From Paenalcaligenes hominis (GTDB taxonomy: Bacteria > Pseudomonadota > Gammaproteobacteria > Burkholderiales > Burkholderiaceae_B), in contig NZ_JAATIZ010000005.1 in NCBI RefSeq assembly GCF_011927625.1, positions 1 through 64,000 of the forward strand: 64,000 nt of DNA, given 5' to 3'. Shown one piece after another: positions 55,444 through 64,000 of the stretch. A model generated the notes under the pieces. The model was not told the origin of the DNA and did not search any database. It saw nothing but the letters and a program-made list of their open reading frames with translations. Made by a program: the position numbers and the translations under genes. Positions within the stretch are counted from its first letter, which is position 1, and every line of letters begins with the position of its first letter.

Positions 55444-56133
55444 ATGTCATTAATGGGTTACGGTCCGCAACTAGTCGCGGGCACTTGGGAAACCATTAAA
55501 TTAGCCATTCTGTCGTTAATTGTGGCAGTGCTATTGGGGCTAATTGCAGCCAGCGCCAAACTCTCTAAAAATCGAGTAGCGCGGTTTGTGGCTGCGCTTT
55601 ACACCACGCTTATACGCGGCATTCCCGATTTAGTGCTGTTGCTGCTTATTTTCTTTAGCATGCAGCTCTATCTCAATACATTGACCGATGCGCTGCACTT
55701 ACCCTATATCGATATCGAGCCTTTTTCTGCGGGTGTGCTGACCTTAGGCTTTATTTATGGTGCCTATTTTACGGAAACCTTTCGCGGCGCATTTATGGCC
55801 ATTCCTGCAGGCCAAGCCGAAGCCGCCGTGGCTTATGGATTTTCGCGTTGGCAGGTTTTTAGCCGTATTCAGTTTCCTCAAATGATGCGTCATGCAATTC
55901 CTGGTTTGGGCAATAACTGGCAAGTTTTACTTAAGGCCACGGCGTTGGTGTCATTAATTGGTCTTAACGACCTTGTCAAAGTCGCGCAAAATGCAGGCAA
56001 TGTGACCTTTAAGGTCTTCCTCTTCATTAGTGTGACCGGCCTGATTTATCTGGCTTTAACCACGGTATCCAATGCTGTCCTGTACCTATTGGAAAAACGT
56101 TATTCTGTGGGCGTAAAACGAGCTGAGCTATGA
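55444..56133 (+). CDS. Amino-acid ABC transporter permease (HisQ/ArtQ type)
   Basis: A 229-residue HisQ/ArtQ-like permease with about five hydrophobic helices. It has LYTTLIRGIPDLVLLLLIFF, GAYFTETFRGAFMAIPAGQAEAA and an EAA loop (AYGFSRWQVFSRIQFPQMMRHAIPG). It forms a heterodimer with the next permease, whose ATG overlaps its stop by four bases. Confidence 0.9.
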   Translation: MSLMGYGPQLVAGTWETIKLAILSLIVAVLLGLIAASAKLSKNRVARFVAALYTTLIRGIPDLVLLLLIFFSMQLYLNTLTDALHLPYIDIEPFSAGVLTLGFIYGAYFTETFRGAFMAIPAGQAEAAVAYGFSRWQVFSRIQFPQMMRHAIPGLGNNWQVLLKATALVSLIGLNDLVKVAQNAGNVTFKVFLFISVTGLIYLALTTVSNAVLYLLEKRYSVGVKRAEL

Positions 56134-56846
56134 ACACCGTTTTAGAAGAATTTTGGCAGGCCTATCTCTATAGCAACAATGGCCAGCTCTCTGGCCTAGC
56201 TGTTACCCTTTGGTTGCTGGCCTTATCCTTAGCCATTGGCTTTGTGTTATCTATTTTTATGGCAATTGGGCGTAACTCCAAGCGCGCTTATATTGCCAAG
56301 CCTATCTGGTTTTTTACTTATGTGTTTCGTGGAACACCACTGTATGTGCAAATCCTGTTTATTTACACGGGCATGTACAGCCTTGAGATCATCAAACAAA
56401 CGCCTGCATTAAATGCTTTTTTTCAAAGTGGCTTTAACTGTATGGTGCTCGCTTTGGTTTTAAACAATATGGCGTACACGACGGAAATCTTTGCTGGTGC
56501 AATTCGTCAAACCCCGGCGGGCGACATTGAGGCCGCTCGAGCCTATGGGATGAAAAAAAGTGTGATGTATCGTCGTATTATACTGCCTTCGGCATTACGT
56601 CGCGCTTTGCCAGGTTATAGCAATGAAGTCATTTTAATGCTACATGCTACCTCCTTGGCTTTTACAGCTACCGTACCCGATATTTTGAAAATAGCGCGCG
56701 ACGCAAACTCTGCCACCTATGAAACGTTTGCTTCGTATGGCATTGCCGCACTGATTTATCTTAGTGTTTCCTTTTTGTTTGTCGGCATTTTTCGTTTACT
56801 AGAAAAACGTCTTCTTGTTCCGTTACAGCCTACTAAAGCCCATTAA
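56130..56846 (+). CDS. Amino-acid ABC transporter permease (HisM/ArtM type)
   Basis: A 238-residue HisM-like permease with [16 protein letters not shown] and the EAA loop [27 protein letters not shown]. It is coupled to the preceding permease (ATGA) and followed five bases later by the ATPase gene. Confidence 0.9.
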   Translation: MNTVLEEFWQAYLYSNNGQLSGLAVTLWLLALSLAIGFVLSIFMAIGRNSKRAYIAKPIWFFTYVFRGTPLYVQILFIYTGMYSLEIIKQTPALNAFFQSGFNCMVLALVLNNMAYTTEIFAGAIRQTPAGDIEAARAYGMKKSVMYRRIILPSALRRALPGYSNEVILMLHATSLAFTATVPDILKIARDANSATYETFASYGIAALIYLSVSFLFVGIFRLLEKRLLVPLQPTKAH

Positions 56847-56851
56847 TCGCT

Positions 56852-57622
56852 ATGACCACACCTAAGCTCTCAGTACAAAATATTCATAAAAGCTATGGCG
56901 CACATCAGGTACTAAAAGGCGTCTCGTTAACGGCGGCAGCTGGAGACGTTATTTCAATTATTGGCTCTAGCGGCTCAGGCAAGAGCACGTTTTTACGCTG
57001 CATTAACTTTCTTGAGCTGCCCGATCAAGGCAAAGTACAACTGGATAACGACCAAGTGGAAGCCATTAACCACAAGGGCCAAATTAAGATTTCTGATCTT
57101 AATACCTTACGTAAAATGCGTACACGCTTAGCGATGGTGTTTCAGCACTTTAACCTATGGGGCCACATGAATGTGCTGGCTAATGTAATGGAGGCCCCCA
57201 CTCAGGTTCTTAAACTCAGCCGAGCAGAAGCCCAAGATCGCGCCGAGCATTACCTAAACAAAGTCGGTTTGGCTGCTAGCACATTTAAGCAATACCCAGC
57301 TCATATGTCGGGTGGCCAACAACAACGGGTAGCGATTGCTCGTGCTTTAGCCATGGAGCCCGAGGTCATGTTGTTTGATGAACCCACTTCTGCGCTGGAC
57401 CCCGAGTTAGTCGGCGATGTCTTACGAGTCATGCAACAATTAGCTGACGAAGGCCGTACGATGCTAGTCGTTACCCATGAGATGGGCTTTGCACGCAATG
57501 TCAGCAACGAGCTCATCTTCCTCCACCAAGGCGTAATTGAAGAGCAAGGAACCCCTAAAGACCTGCTCGATACCCCCACCAGCCCCCGTTTACAGCAGTT
57601 TTTATCCGGTAATTTAAAATAA
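56852..57622 (+). CDS. Amino-acid ABC transporter ATP-binding protein (HisP type)
   Basis: A 256-residue HisP-like ATPase with Walker [10 protein letters not shown] (about 38-46), the HisP-specific Q-loop area [12 protein letters not shown], signature [15 protein letters not shown], Walker [13 protein letters not shown] and [12 protein letters not shown]. The glycine-tryptophan context (NLWGHM) supports the basic-amino-acid subgroup. It closes the operon at a strong terminator. Confidence 0.92.
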   Translation: MTTPKLSVQNIHKSYGAHQVLKGVSLTAAAGDVISIIGSSGSGKSTFLRCINFLELPDQGKVQLDNDQVEAINHKGQIKISDLNTLRKMRTRLAMVFQHFNLWGHMNVLANVMEAPTQVLKLSRAEAQDRAEHYLNKVGLAASTFKQYPAHMSGGQQQRVAIARALAMEPEVMLFDEPTSALDPELVGDVLRVMQQLADEGRTMLVVTHEMGFARNVSNELIFLHQGVIEEQGTPKDLLDTPTSPRLQQFLSGNLK

Positions 57623-57650
57623 CCTCTTAGCTGACTTTAAGACCTACATC

Positions 57651-57683
57651 AAAAAACCCCGCTTTTTAAAGCGGGGTTTTTTT
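57651..57683. terminator. Bidirectional terminator between the ABC ATPase gene and typA
   Basis: AAAAAACCCCGCTTT pairs with AAAGCGGGGTTTTTTT around a short centre; T-runs on both strands. Confidence 0.94.
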
Positions 57684-57701
57684 AGCTAGCACTTTTAACG
57701 A

Positions 57702-59522
57702 TTAATAATCGTCGCGCGCATGTTTACGGCGCTCGTGCTCTTTGAGGTAGCGTTTACGCAAGCGAATTGATTTTGGTGTCACCTCGACCAACTCGTCGTC
57801 ATCAATAAAGTCAACGGCGTACTCTAGAGTCAAACGAATAGGTGGTACTAAGTCAATGTGCTCATCTTTGCCAGAAGCGCGCACGTTCGTGAGCTTTTTC
57901 TCGCGGATTGGATTAACGACCAAATCGTTGTCGCGGCTATGAATACCGATAATCATTCCCTCGTAGACGGAATCATTAGGGCTAACAAACATACGGCCAC
58001 GCTCTTGAAGTTTCCACAAAGCATAGGCCACGGCATCGCCATCGTCCTGACTAATTAACACCCCATTACGGCGCTCACCAACAGCTCCTTCACGTAAAGG
58101 GCGGTACTCGTCGTAAATGTGACTCATTAGTCCTGTACCACGAGTCAAGGTCATGAACTCACCTTGGAAACCGATTAAACCACGCGCGGGAATACGGTAC
58201 TCTAGACGGGTACGCCCATTACCATCTGCCTGCATGTCTAAGAGCTCGCCACGACGACGACCTAGCTCTTCCATAATGCCACCCTGATGATTGTCTTCCA
58301 CGTCAACCGTTAGCAACTCGTAGGGCTCTAACTTGACGCCGTTTTCCTCACGGATCAAAACACGAGGACGTGATACGGCTAACTCGTAACCCTCACGACG
58401 CATGTTTTCAATTAGAATCGTTAGATGTAGCTCACCACGGCCACATACTTCGAAGGTGGTGTCATCACCCGTTTCATTAACACGTAATGCGACGTTAGAT
58501 TTCAGCTCTAGGTCTAACCGATCACGAATCTGACGACTCGTAACAAACTTACCTTCGCGCCCTGCTAATGGCGAGGAATTCACCATAAAATTCATGGTAA
58601 GAGTTGGCTCGTCAATGCGCAACAAAGGCAATGGCTCTACATGGTTTGGATCTGTCAAAGTACAACCAATACCAATTTCCTCGATACCATTGATCAGTAC
58701 AATGTCGCCAGCTTGCGCTTCGGCAACCTGTTGACGATCTAAGCCTTTAAAGGTTTGTACTTGATTGACTCGACCCTTAATGCTTTCGCCATCTGGACCA
58801 AACTTCACGACGACTTCTTGTCCAGCACGAACGCGACCACGGTTGACTCGGCCTACACCGATCTTACCGACGTACGAGTTATAGTCCAACGAGCAAATTT
58901 GCAATTGCAAAGGGCCATCAGGATCGTCCTCACGTTGTGGCACGTGGTCTAAGATAGCTTGAAATAACGGACGCATATCGCCTTCGCGAATATCCGGACT
59001 GTCGCCGGCAAATCCGGACAAACCAGACGCATAAATAATGGGGAAATCCAACTGCTCATCGGTAGCGCCTAACTTGTCAAACAAGTCAAAGGTTTCATTC
59101 ACCGCAAAGTCAGGACGCGCACCACCTCGATCGATCTTATTCACGACCACGATCGGTTTTAAACCTAGCTCTAAGGCTTTGCGGGTCACGAAGCGTGTTT
59201 GCGGCATGGGTCCTTCAACCGCATCCACCAAGAGCAGCACGCCATCCACCATAGAAAGAACGCGCTCTACCTCACCACCAAAGTCAGCGTGGCCGGGAGT
59301 ATCAATAATATTGATATGAGTACCTTCAAATTCAGCCGCACAGTTTTTGGCCAAAATCGTGATACCACGTTCTTTTTCAATATCGCCCGAGTCCATCACA
59401 CGATCAGACACGTGTTCATTAGTACGGAAGGTACCGGATTGTTTAAGTAATTGGTCAACCAAGGTTGTTTTACCATGGTCAACGTGGGCAATAATTGCCA
59501 CATTGCGCAAGGCGCGAGTCAT
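57702..59522 (-). CDS. typA: Translational GTPase TypA/BipA
   Basis: TypA is a ribosome-binding GTPase related to EF-G that helps 50S assembly and growth under stress. The 606-residue protein has G1 AHVDHGKT (12-19), [23 protein letters not shown], and C-terminal [13 protein letters not shown]. It overlaps the truB stop by four bases and closes the translation operon. Confidence 0.96.
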   Translation of the reverse strand: MTRALRNVAIIAHVDHGKTTLVDQLLKQSGTFRTNEHVSDRVMDSGDIEKERGITILAKNCAAEFEGTHINIIDTPGHADFGGEVERVLSMVDGVLLLVDAVEGPMPQTRFVTRKALELGLKPIVVVNKIDRGGARPDFAVNETFDLFDKLGATDEQLDFPIIYASGLSGFAGDSPDIREGDMRPLFQAILDHVPQREDDPDGPLQLQICSLDYNSYVGKIGVGRVNRGRVRAGQEVVVKFGPDGESIKGRVNQVQTFKGLDRQQVAEAQAGDIVLINGIEEIGIGCTLTDPNHVEPLPLLRIDEPTLTMNFMVNSSPLAGREGKFVTSRQIRDRLDLELKSNVALRVNETGDDTTFEVCGRGELHLTILIENMRREGYELAVSRPRVLIREENGVKLEPYELLTVDVEDNHQGGIMEELGRRRGELLDMQADGNGRTRLEYRIPARGLIGFQGEFMTLTRGTGLMSHIYDEYRPLREGAVGERRNGVLISQDDGDAVAYALWKLQERGRMFVSPNDSVYEGMIIGIHSRDNDLVVNPIREKKLTNVRASGKDEHIDLVPPIRLTLEYAVDFIDDDELVEVTPKSIRLRKRYLKEHERRKHARDDY

Positions 59523-60271
59523 AGTGCTTCCTTCTTGAGATTGTCTAGCTGTAATCCATCCGGCAAATCGGCTAAAGCAATCAGCGTGGTTTCCGGTTCG
59601 GACTGGTTTTGTAAGGCCTCGAGTTCAATCGAAGTCTCTATGGAAAAAGGCCCAACTTGCGTGCGACGCAATGCGGTTAAATGCGCATAACAACCTAAAG
59701 CACGACCGATATCTTGGGCTAATGTACGAATATAAGTGCCTTTGCTGCAATGCACAAAAACACGTAATTCAGTGGGTGTAAATGAAATTAACTCTAGCTG
59801 ATGAATCACCACATCACGTGGCGGGCGTTCAAGCTCTATCCCTTGACGAGCATATTCGTACAAGGGCTTCCCATCGCGTTTCAGCGCAGAGAACATAGGT
59901 GGAATTTGCTGTATGGGGCCACGAAATTGAGCTAAGGCCGCATCAACTTGGGCTTGAGTTACGCCCAAAAAGTTGTCTGCTGTGGCAACAACGGTGCCGG
60001 TTAGATCACCGGAATCCGTTTCAGAGCCTAATTGAATAGTGGCTTCGTAGGCTTTGTCTGCATCGAGCAAGAGCCCAGAAATTTTCGTTGCCTTTCCAAA
60101 ACAACAAACTAATAAACCGGTTGCAAACGGGTCTAGAGTACCGGTATGACCGGCCTTGCGCGCGTCCATTGCTCGACGAGCGCGTTGCAAAGCGTGATTA
60201 CTGGATAGACCTTCGGGCTTATCTAACAGCAACACGCCGTCCAACAAGCGTCCACGTCGTCGGCTTGCCAT
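59519..60271 (-). CDS. truB: tRNA pseudouridine(55) synthase TruB
   Basis: TruB converts U55 of tRNA to pseudouridine. The 250-residue protein has GVLLLDKPEGLSSNHALQ, the catalytic aspartate in KAGHTGTLDPFATGLL, and CSKGTYIRTLAQDIG. It lies between rbfA and typA, the conserved order. Confidence 0.97.
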   Translation of the reverse strand: MASRRRGRLLDGVLLLDKPEGLSSNHALQRARRAMDARKAGHTGTLDPFATGLLVCCFGKATKISGLLLDADKAYEATIQLGSETDSGDLTGTVVATADNFLGVTQAQVDAALAQFRGPIQQIPPMFSALKRDGKPLYEYARQGIELERPPRDVVIHQLELISFTPTELRVFVHCSKGTYIRTLAQDIGRALGCYAHLTALRRTQVGPFSIETSIELEALQNQSEPETTLIALADLPDGLQLDNLKKEAL

Positions 60272-60306
60272 GATTGTAATTCCTACAGTTAATTGACGGC
60301 AGCCGA

Positions 60307-60714
60307 TCAGGAGCGATCGTCAGGGTCGTCGTCAGGCTTGAGATCGGCGGCGCTAAATGGGCGATTTGCTTCCTCGATGAGCTTGCTCATCTCCATGCCA
60401 CGCACTACATGATCATCATAAAAGAAACGCAAAGTCGGTACGGTATGGATATGCAGCATTTTATACAACTGCGAATGGAACCAACCTGCTTTGGTGTTAA
60501 GAATTTCCGTTGCTGTGTCGGGCTCGGCACCTAACACAGTAAAGTGAACTTTGGCGTGCGCGTAGTCAGCAGACAGGTCTACCCCTGTTAAGGTGATCAG
60601 ACCTGCTTTAGACATATCAATTTCACGCTGGATAAGCTCGGCCAGATCCTTTTGGATCTGGTCGGCTAAGCGGACGTTACGCCCGCTTGCTGGTTTGGAT
60701 TTATGTCTTGCCAT
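60307..60714 (-). CDS. rbfA: 30S ribosome-binding factor RbfA
   Basis: RbfA is a KH-fold 16S processing and cold-adaptation factor. The 135-residue protein has [18 protein letters not shown] and [19 protein letters not shown] short acidic C-terminal tail ends DDDPDDRS. It lies five bases downstream of infB. Confidence 0.96.
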   Translation of the reverse strand: MARHKSKPASGRNVRLADQIQKDLAELIQREIDMSKAGLITLTGVDLSADYAHAKVHFTVLGAEPDTATEILNTKAGWFHSQLYKMLHIHTVPTLRFFYDDHVVRGMEMSKLIEEANRPFSAADLKPDDDPDDRS

Positions 60715-60719
60715 AAAAA

Positions 60720-63692
60720 TTATAAAGTACGGGCAATTTCTTTGATTTCGAAGATTTCAAGCTGATCGCCGACTTCGAGATCATTATTACCACGTAAGGT
60801 AATACCGCAATCAAAACCTTGACGTACTTCACGTACATCGTCTTTGAAGCGACGTAGGGATTCAAGATGGCCAGTCCAGATGACCACGTTGTCACGTAAC
60901 AAACGAACCTGCGAGTCACGTTTGACGATGCCTTCAGTAACCATACAACCGGCAACCTTACCGATGCGAGAAATATGGTAGACCTCGCGGATTTCAACCA
61001 TACCAATGACTTCTTCGCGCTCTTCGGGAGTCAACATGCCAGACAAGGCAGCTTTAACTTCATCTACCGCATCGTAAATGACGTTGTAGTAACGAATATC
61101 AATACCGTTAAGTTCTGCCTGTTTACGCGCTGTGGCTTCAGCTCGCACGTTAAAGCCTAGAATCACTGCATTCGACGCAATAGCTAGGTTGACGTCGCTT
61201 TCAGAGATACCCCCTACTGCCGCGTGTACCACTTGAACCTTGACTTCGTCAGTGGCAAGTTTCAACAAGGAGCTAACCAAAGCCTCTTGGGAACCTTGAA
61301 CGTCCGTTTTAATAATAAGCGACAACACTTTGGCTTCTTCGCCGGCATTCTCGAATAAAGATTCAAGACGCGCTGCCTGTTGACGGGCGAGTTTGACGTC
61401 GCGGAACTTACCTTGACGGAACAGGGCAATTTCGCGTGCTTTACGCTCGTCGGCCATCGCGATGAGCTCGTCACCAGCTGCAGGAACCTCGGTTAAACCT
61501 TGAATTTCCACAGGAATGGATGGACCGGCTTCGGCCAAATTTTTCCCTGTTTCATTTGTCATAGCACGAACGCGACCAAAGCTAGCCCCTACCAACACGG
61601 TGTCGCCGCGATGTAAGGTACCACTTTGAACCAAGATGGTTGCTACAGGGCCACGACCGCGATCTAAACGGGCTTCGATTACTGTACCACGGGCTGGTGT
61701 GTTAACCGGTGCAGTAAGTTCAAGCATTTCAGCTTGAAGCAAGACGTTTTCGAGAAGCTCATCAATGCCTTCGCCTGTACGTGCAGAAACCGGTACAAAC
61801 GGTACATCACCGCCGTATTCTTCGGGGATGACCTCTTCGGCCACGAGTTCTTGTTTAACGCGCTCGGGGTTACCTTCAGGTTTATCAATTTTGGTGACGG
61901 CAACCACTAGTGGCACCCCTGCAGCACGAGCATGGTGAATGGCTTCACGGGTTTGTGGCATCACGCCATCATCAGAAGCAACCACTAAAATCACCACGTC
62001 AGTGGACTTCGTTCCACGGGCACGCATGGCGGTAAAGGCTTCGTGACCGGGAGTATCCAAAAATGTGATCGTGCCGCGATCTGTTTTAACGTTGTAAGCA
62101 CCAATGTGCTGAGTAATACCACCGGCTTCGCCAGCTGCAATCTTGGCACGACGAATATGGTCAAGTAAAGAGGTTTTACCGTGGTCAACGTGCCCCATGA
62201 CGGTGACAACAGGAGCACGACTTTCTTCTTCAACCTCGCCCACAAAAGCGTCTTCGAGGAAGGACTCGGGGTCATCCAGTTTCGCTAGGATGGCCTTGTG
62301 ACCCATTTCTTCGACCAGAATCATCGCAGTTTCTTGGTCAAGGACTTGGTTGATCGTGACCATCTGGCCAAGTTTCATCAAGTGCTTGATGACTTCGGTG
62401 GCCTTGATAGACATTTTGTGTGCCAAGTCAGCCACAGTGATGGTCTCTGGCACGGCAATTTCGCGAGAAATAAACTCGGGTTGCTGAGGCTGCTGTTGAC
62501 GCTGCTCGTCTTCGCGACCACGACGACCACGACGGCCACCGCGTGATGACGCGCGCCAGGATTCCTTTCCTGCCGCCGCTGCCGCAACATCTGCCTTGGA
62601 TGTTTTACGACGGTTATCCGTCCATGCGCTGTCTGCCGCCGCTTTAGCGGGTTTAACGACTTTTTTAACCTCTGGTGCTTTGCTTTCTTTTTTGCTGCTC
62701 GTTTTCGTCGCTTTTTTATTTTCTTTTTCAGGCTCTGCAGCACGCAGCACTTTGCGAGGACGATTTAGCATTTCACTAATCGCTGCGGCCTCTTCGGCGG
62801 CAGCGCGTCGTGCACGCTCGCGTTCACGCTCGGCGGCGGGATCCGCAGATGCCTCGGAAATCGGGTGACGATCTGCTGCCGGCGCAACGGTCTTGGTTGC
62901 TGGGCGAGGTTTATTAGATGCTGCACCACGACCCTTGGATTGATCGTTACGTGCAGGGCTTGGTTTTTTAGGGGAGGATTTTTTATCTTCGACCACGTTA
63001 TCCTGTTTCTTCGTCTGTTCTGCCACGGCAGGCTTTACCTCATCAGCCTTTTCCACAGAATCAGGCTGTTTGTTAACTGGAGTCTGTTTGGCTTCGGGCG
63101 TAGGCTCTGGCGTTGAAGCGGGAGCGGAAGGCGTCACAGACTGCTCGATTGGTGCGGCACCCTGCTCGGCCTGAGGCTCGGCGGGTGATGGTATAGCGGG
63201 AGATTCCGCTTTAGGTGCGGTTTCCTCTTGAGCTACTTGAGTTGAAGTAGTCTCTGGTTTAGGAGCATCTTTAGGTGCGGCTACAGGAGCCGGGGAAACG
63301 GCGACAGGCTGAGGCGCCTTGACCGCTTCTTCGTTGGACTGAGTCGATGCTTTTGCTGCGTTTGCAACCACGGCAGCTTGCTCCTGTGCTTTGTCAGCCT
63401 CTGCCAATAACTCAGTAGTATCACGTTTTACAAAAACACGTCGCTTGCGTGTTTCTACAGGGATAGTGCGCGAACGACCCGAGCCGTCGGCTTGGCGTAT
63501 CTCTGATGTTTTACGGCGCGTTAGGGTAATTTTATCGCCCCGCACCGACTCCATCAATTTAGCCTTATCTGCTGCAGTGATGACATCGTTTACCGATTTT
63601 ACCTGAACCCCTGCACTACGCAGTTGCTCTAACAACGTTTCAGCGGGTGTTTTTAGCTCTTTGGCGAACTGTTCAACTGTGTTACTCGGCAT
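60720..63692 (-). CDS. infB: Translation initiation factor IF-2
   Basis: IF-2 is the GTPase that places initiator tRNA on the 30S subunit. The 990-residue protein has an N-terminal IF2_N subdomain (1-50) and a long low-complexity Ala/Pro/Glu/Lys-rich linker (about 90-390). A second IF2_N (about 410-465), the G domain with GHVDHGKT (500-507), and domains II-IV ending in [20 protein letters not shown] follow. The length is about 100 residues more than in E. coli, mainly in the linker. Internal starts giving shorter isoforms are known in the family but cannot be located here. Confidence 0.96.
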   Translation of the reverse strand: MPSNTVEQFAKELKTPAETLLEQLRSAGVQVKSVNDVITAADKAKLMESVRGDKITLTRRKTSEIRQADGSGRSRTIPVETRKRRVFVKRDTTELLAEADKAQEQAAVVANAAKASTQSNEEAVKAPQPVAVSPAPVAAPKDAPKPETTSTQVAQEETAPKAESPAIPSPAEPQAEQGAAPIEQSVTPSAPASTPEPTPEAKQTPVNKQPDSVEKADEVKPAVAEQTKKQDNVVEDKKSSPKKPSPARNDQSKGRGAASNKPRPATKTVAPAADRHPISEASADPAAERERERARRAAAEEAAAISEMLNRPRKVLRAAEPEKENKKATKTSSKKESKAPEVKKVVKPAKAAADSAWTDNRRKTSKADVAAAAAGKESWRASSRGGRRGRRGREDEQRQQQPQQPEFISREIAVPETITVADLAHKMSIKATEVIKHLMKLGQMVTINQVLDQETAMILVEEMGHKAILAKLDDPESFLEDAFVGEVEEESRAPVVTVMGHVDHGKTSLLDHIRRAKIAAGEAGGITQHIGAYNVKTDRGTITFLDTPGHEAFTAMRARGTKSTDVVILVVASDDGVMPQTREAIHHARAAGVPLVVAVTKIDKPEGNPERVKQELVAEEVIPEEYGGDVPFVPVSARTGEGIDELLENVLLQAEMLELTAPVNTPARGTVIEARLDRGRGPVATILVQSGTLHRGDTVLVGASFGRVRAMTNETGKNLAEAGPSIPVEIQGLTEVPAAGDELIAMADERKAREIALFRQGKFRDVKLARQQAARLESLFENAGEEAKVLSLIIKTDVQGSQEALVSSLLKLATDEVKVQVVHAAVGGISESDVNLAIASNAVILGFNVRAEATARKQAELNGIDIRYYNVIYDAVDEVKAALSGMLTPEEREEVIGMVEIREVYHISRIGKVAGCMVTEGIVKRDSQVRLLRDNVVIWTGHLESLRRFKDDVREVRQGFDCGITLRGNNDLEVGDQLEIFEIKEIARTL

Positions 63693-63737
63693 TCGACTCT
63701 CTCTATAACGACTTATTCTAATAAATATGACCCTAAT

Positions 63738-63757
63738 CGCCGCCCATAAAGGCGGCG
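63738..63757. repeat. Hairpin between nusA and infB
   Basis: CGCCGCC / GGCGGCG, a perfect 7-bp GC stem with a six-base loop, lies in the gap between nusA and infB. No T-run follows on the minus strand, so it is more likely an RNA-processing or translational element than a terminator. Confidence 0.55.
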
Positions 63758-63773
63758 CATAAGCATGAATCGC

Positions 63774-64000
63774 TTACTCATCGAACCAGTGGGCTCGGGC
63801 ACGCATGATCATGGCACTTGCCTCTGCGTTGTCTAAGCCAGCTATTTCAGCGAGTTCGTCTGTAGCAAGCTCTGCTAGATCATCGAGGGTTAGCACCCCT
63901 TTTTCTGCTAAACTTGCCAAAATATCAGGAGTCATTCCTTCTAGTTCTTGTAAGGACTGCGCGACGGATTGCACTAATTCCTCTTTAGCAATCGCATCTG
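63774..64000 (-). CDS. nusA: Transcription factor NusA, C-terminal part (cut by the window edge)
   Basis: The reading frame is open to the right edge of the window. The visible 75 residues end WFDE and form the acidic C-terminal helix-hairpin-helix repeats of NusA, with LEGMTPDILASLAEKGVLTLDDLAEL followed by LAEIAGLDNAEASAMIMRARAHW. The gene order nusA-infB-rbfA-truB supports the call. The start lies beyond the window. Confidence 0.9.
   Translation of the reverse strand, partial: DAIAKEELVQSVAQSLQELEGMTPDILASLAEKGVLTLDDLAELATDELAEIAGLDNAEASAMIMRARAHWFDE

Noticed and set aside
60720-63692. Low-complexity, Ala/Glu/Lys/Pro-rich stretch in infB as a sign of a foreign or repeat insertion
   Set aside because: A long variable linker between IF2_N domains is normal in proteobacterial IF-2; only its length is slightly greater.

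Overview
The window is a chromosomal housekeeping segment of a betaproteobacterium of the order Burkholderiales, most likely a moderate-GC member of the Alcaligenaceae (Oligella/Paenalcaligenes/Pelistega-like rather than the GC-rich Bordetella). That placement is an inference from three things: the rRNA leader sequence around positions 40-90, gene orders such as nusA-infB-rbfA-truB-typA, folE2-dxs-ispA-xseB and alaC-hom-thrC, and protein sequences that read like Bordetella/Achromobacter orthologues. I see no tRNA, CRISPR array, insertion sequence, phage gene or transposase, and no clearly broken gene. Almost every base is accounted for by 60 coding regions and short regulatory gaps.

Layout. 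1-480: leader and up to four tandem promoters of a leftward rRNA operon whose 16S gene lies just outside the left edge. 0.67-8.0 kb: RNase G, a small lipoprotein, MsbA and a group of envelope genes (GT9, YdcF, WaaE-like GT2, GT4). 8.0-17.1 kb: dnaE, hrpA, argA, yggX. 17.2-27.0 kb, leftward: alr, an SDR enzyme, radA, a Kdo-kinase-like gene, the putrescine transporter potFGHI, an ArsC-like gene, rpiA and phoU. 27.1-30.2 kb: the squalene cassette hpnCDE. 30.2-34.1 kb: the leftward operon alaC-hom-thrC. 34.2-37.9 kb, rightward: Mth938-like gene, bcp, PIN-PhoH ATPase, pdxA. 37.9-39.5 kb: a chemoreceptor. 39.7-42.7 kb: dnaB and rpsF-priB-rpsR-rplI. 42.9-48.8 kb: EamA transporter, sulfurtransferase, xseB, ispA, dxs, folE2. 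48.9-51.0 kb: htpX and a PQQ-type sugar dehydrogenase, convergent. 51.1-57.6 kb: polA, head-to-head with a LOG-family gene that leads into a basic-amino-acid ABC transporter. 57.7-64.0 kb: the nusA(partial)-infB-rbfA-truB-typA translation operon.

How the genes connect. dxs and ispA (MEP pathway to farnesyl diphosphate) supply the substrate that hpnCDE would turn into squalene, yet no squalene-hopene cyclase is present here. MsbA, the glycosyltransferases and the Kdo-kinase-like protein form a lipopolysaccharide theme. dnaE, dnaB, priB, polA, xseB and radA form a replication and repair theme.

The most unusual signals are in DNA architecture rather than in new gene families. They are: tandem rRNA promoters; intrinsic-terminator-like hairpins placed within about 25 bases of a co-directional start codon at three sites (before the ArsC-like gene, dnaB and dxs); polA and the LOG gene sharing a CATG so that their start codons overlap on opposite strands; and several uncharacterised palindromes. 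I did not find a convincing new multi-gene system. All calls come from reading the sequence; no database search was run.
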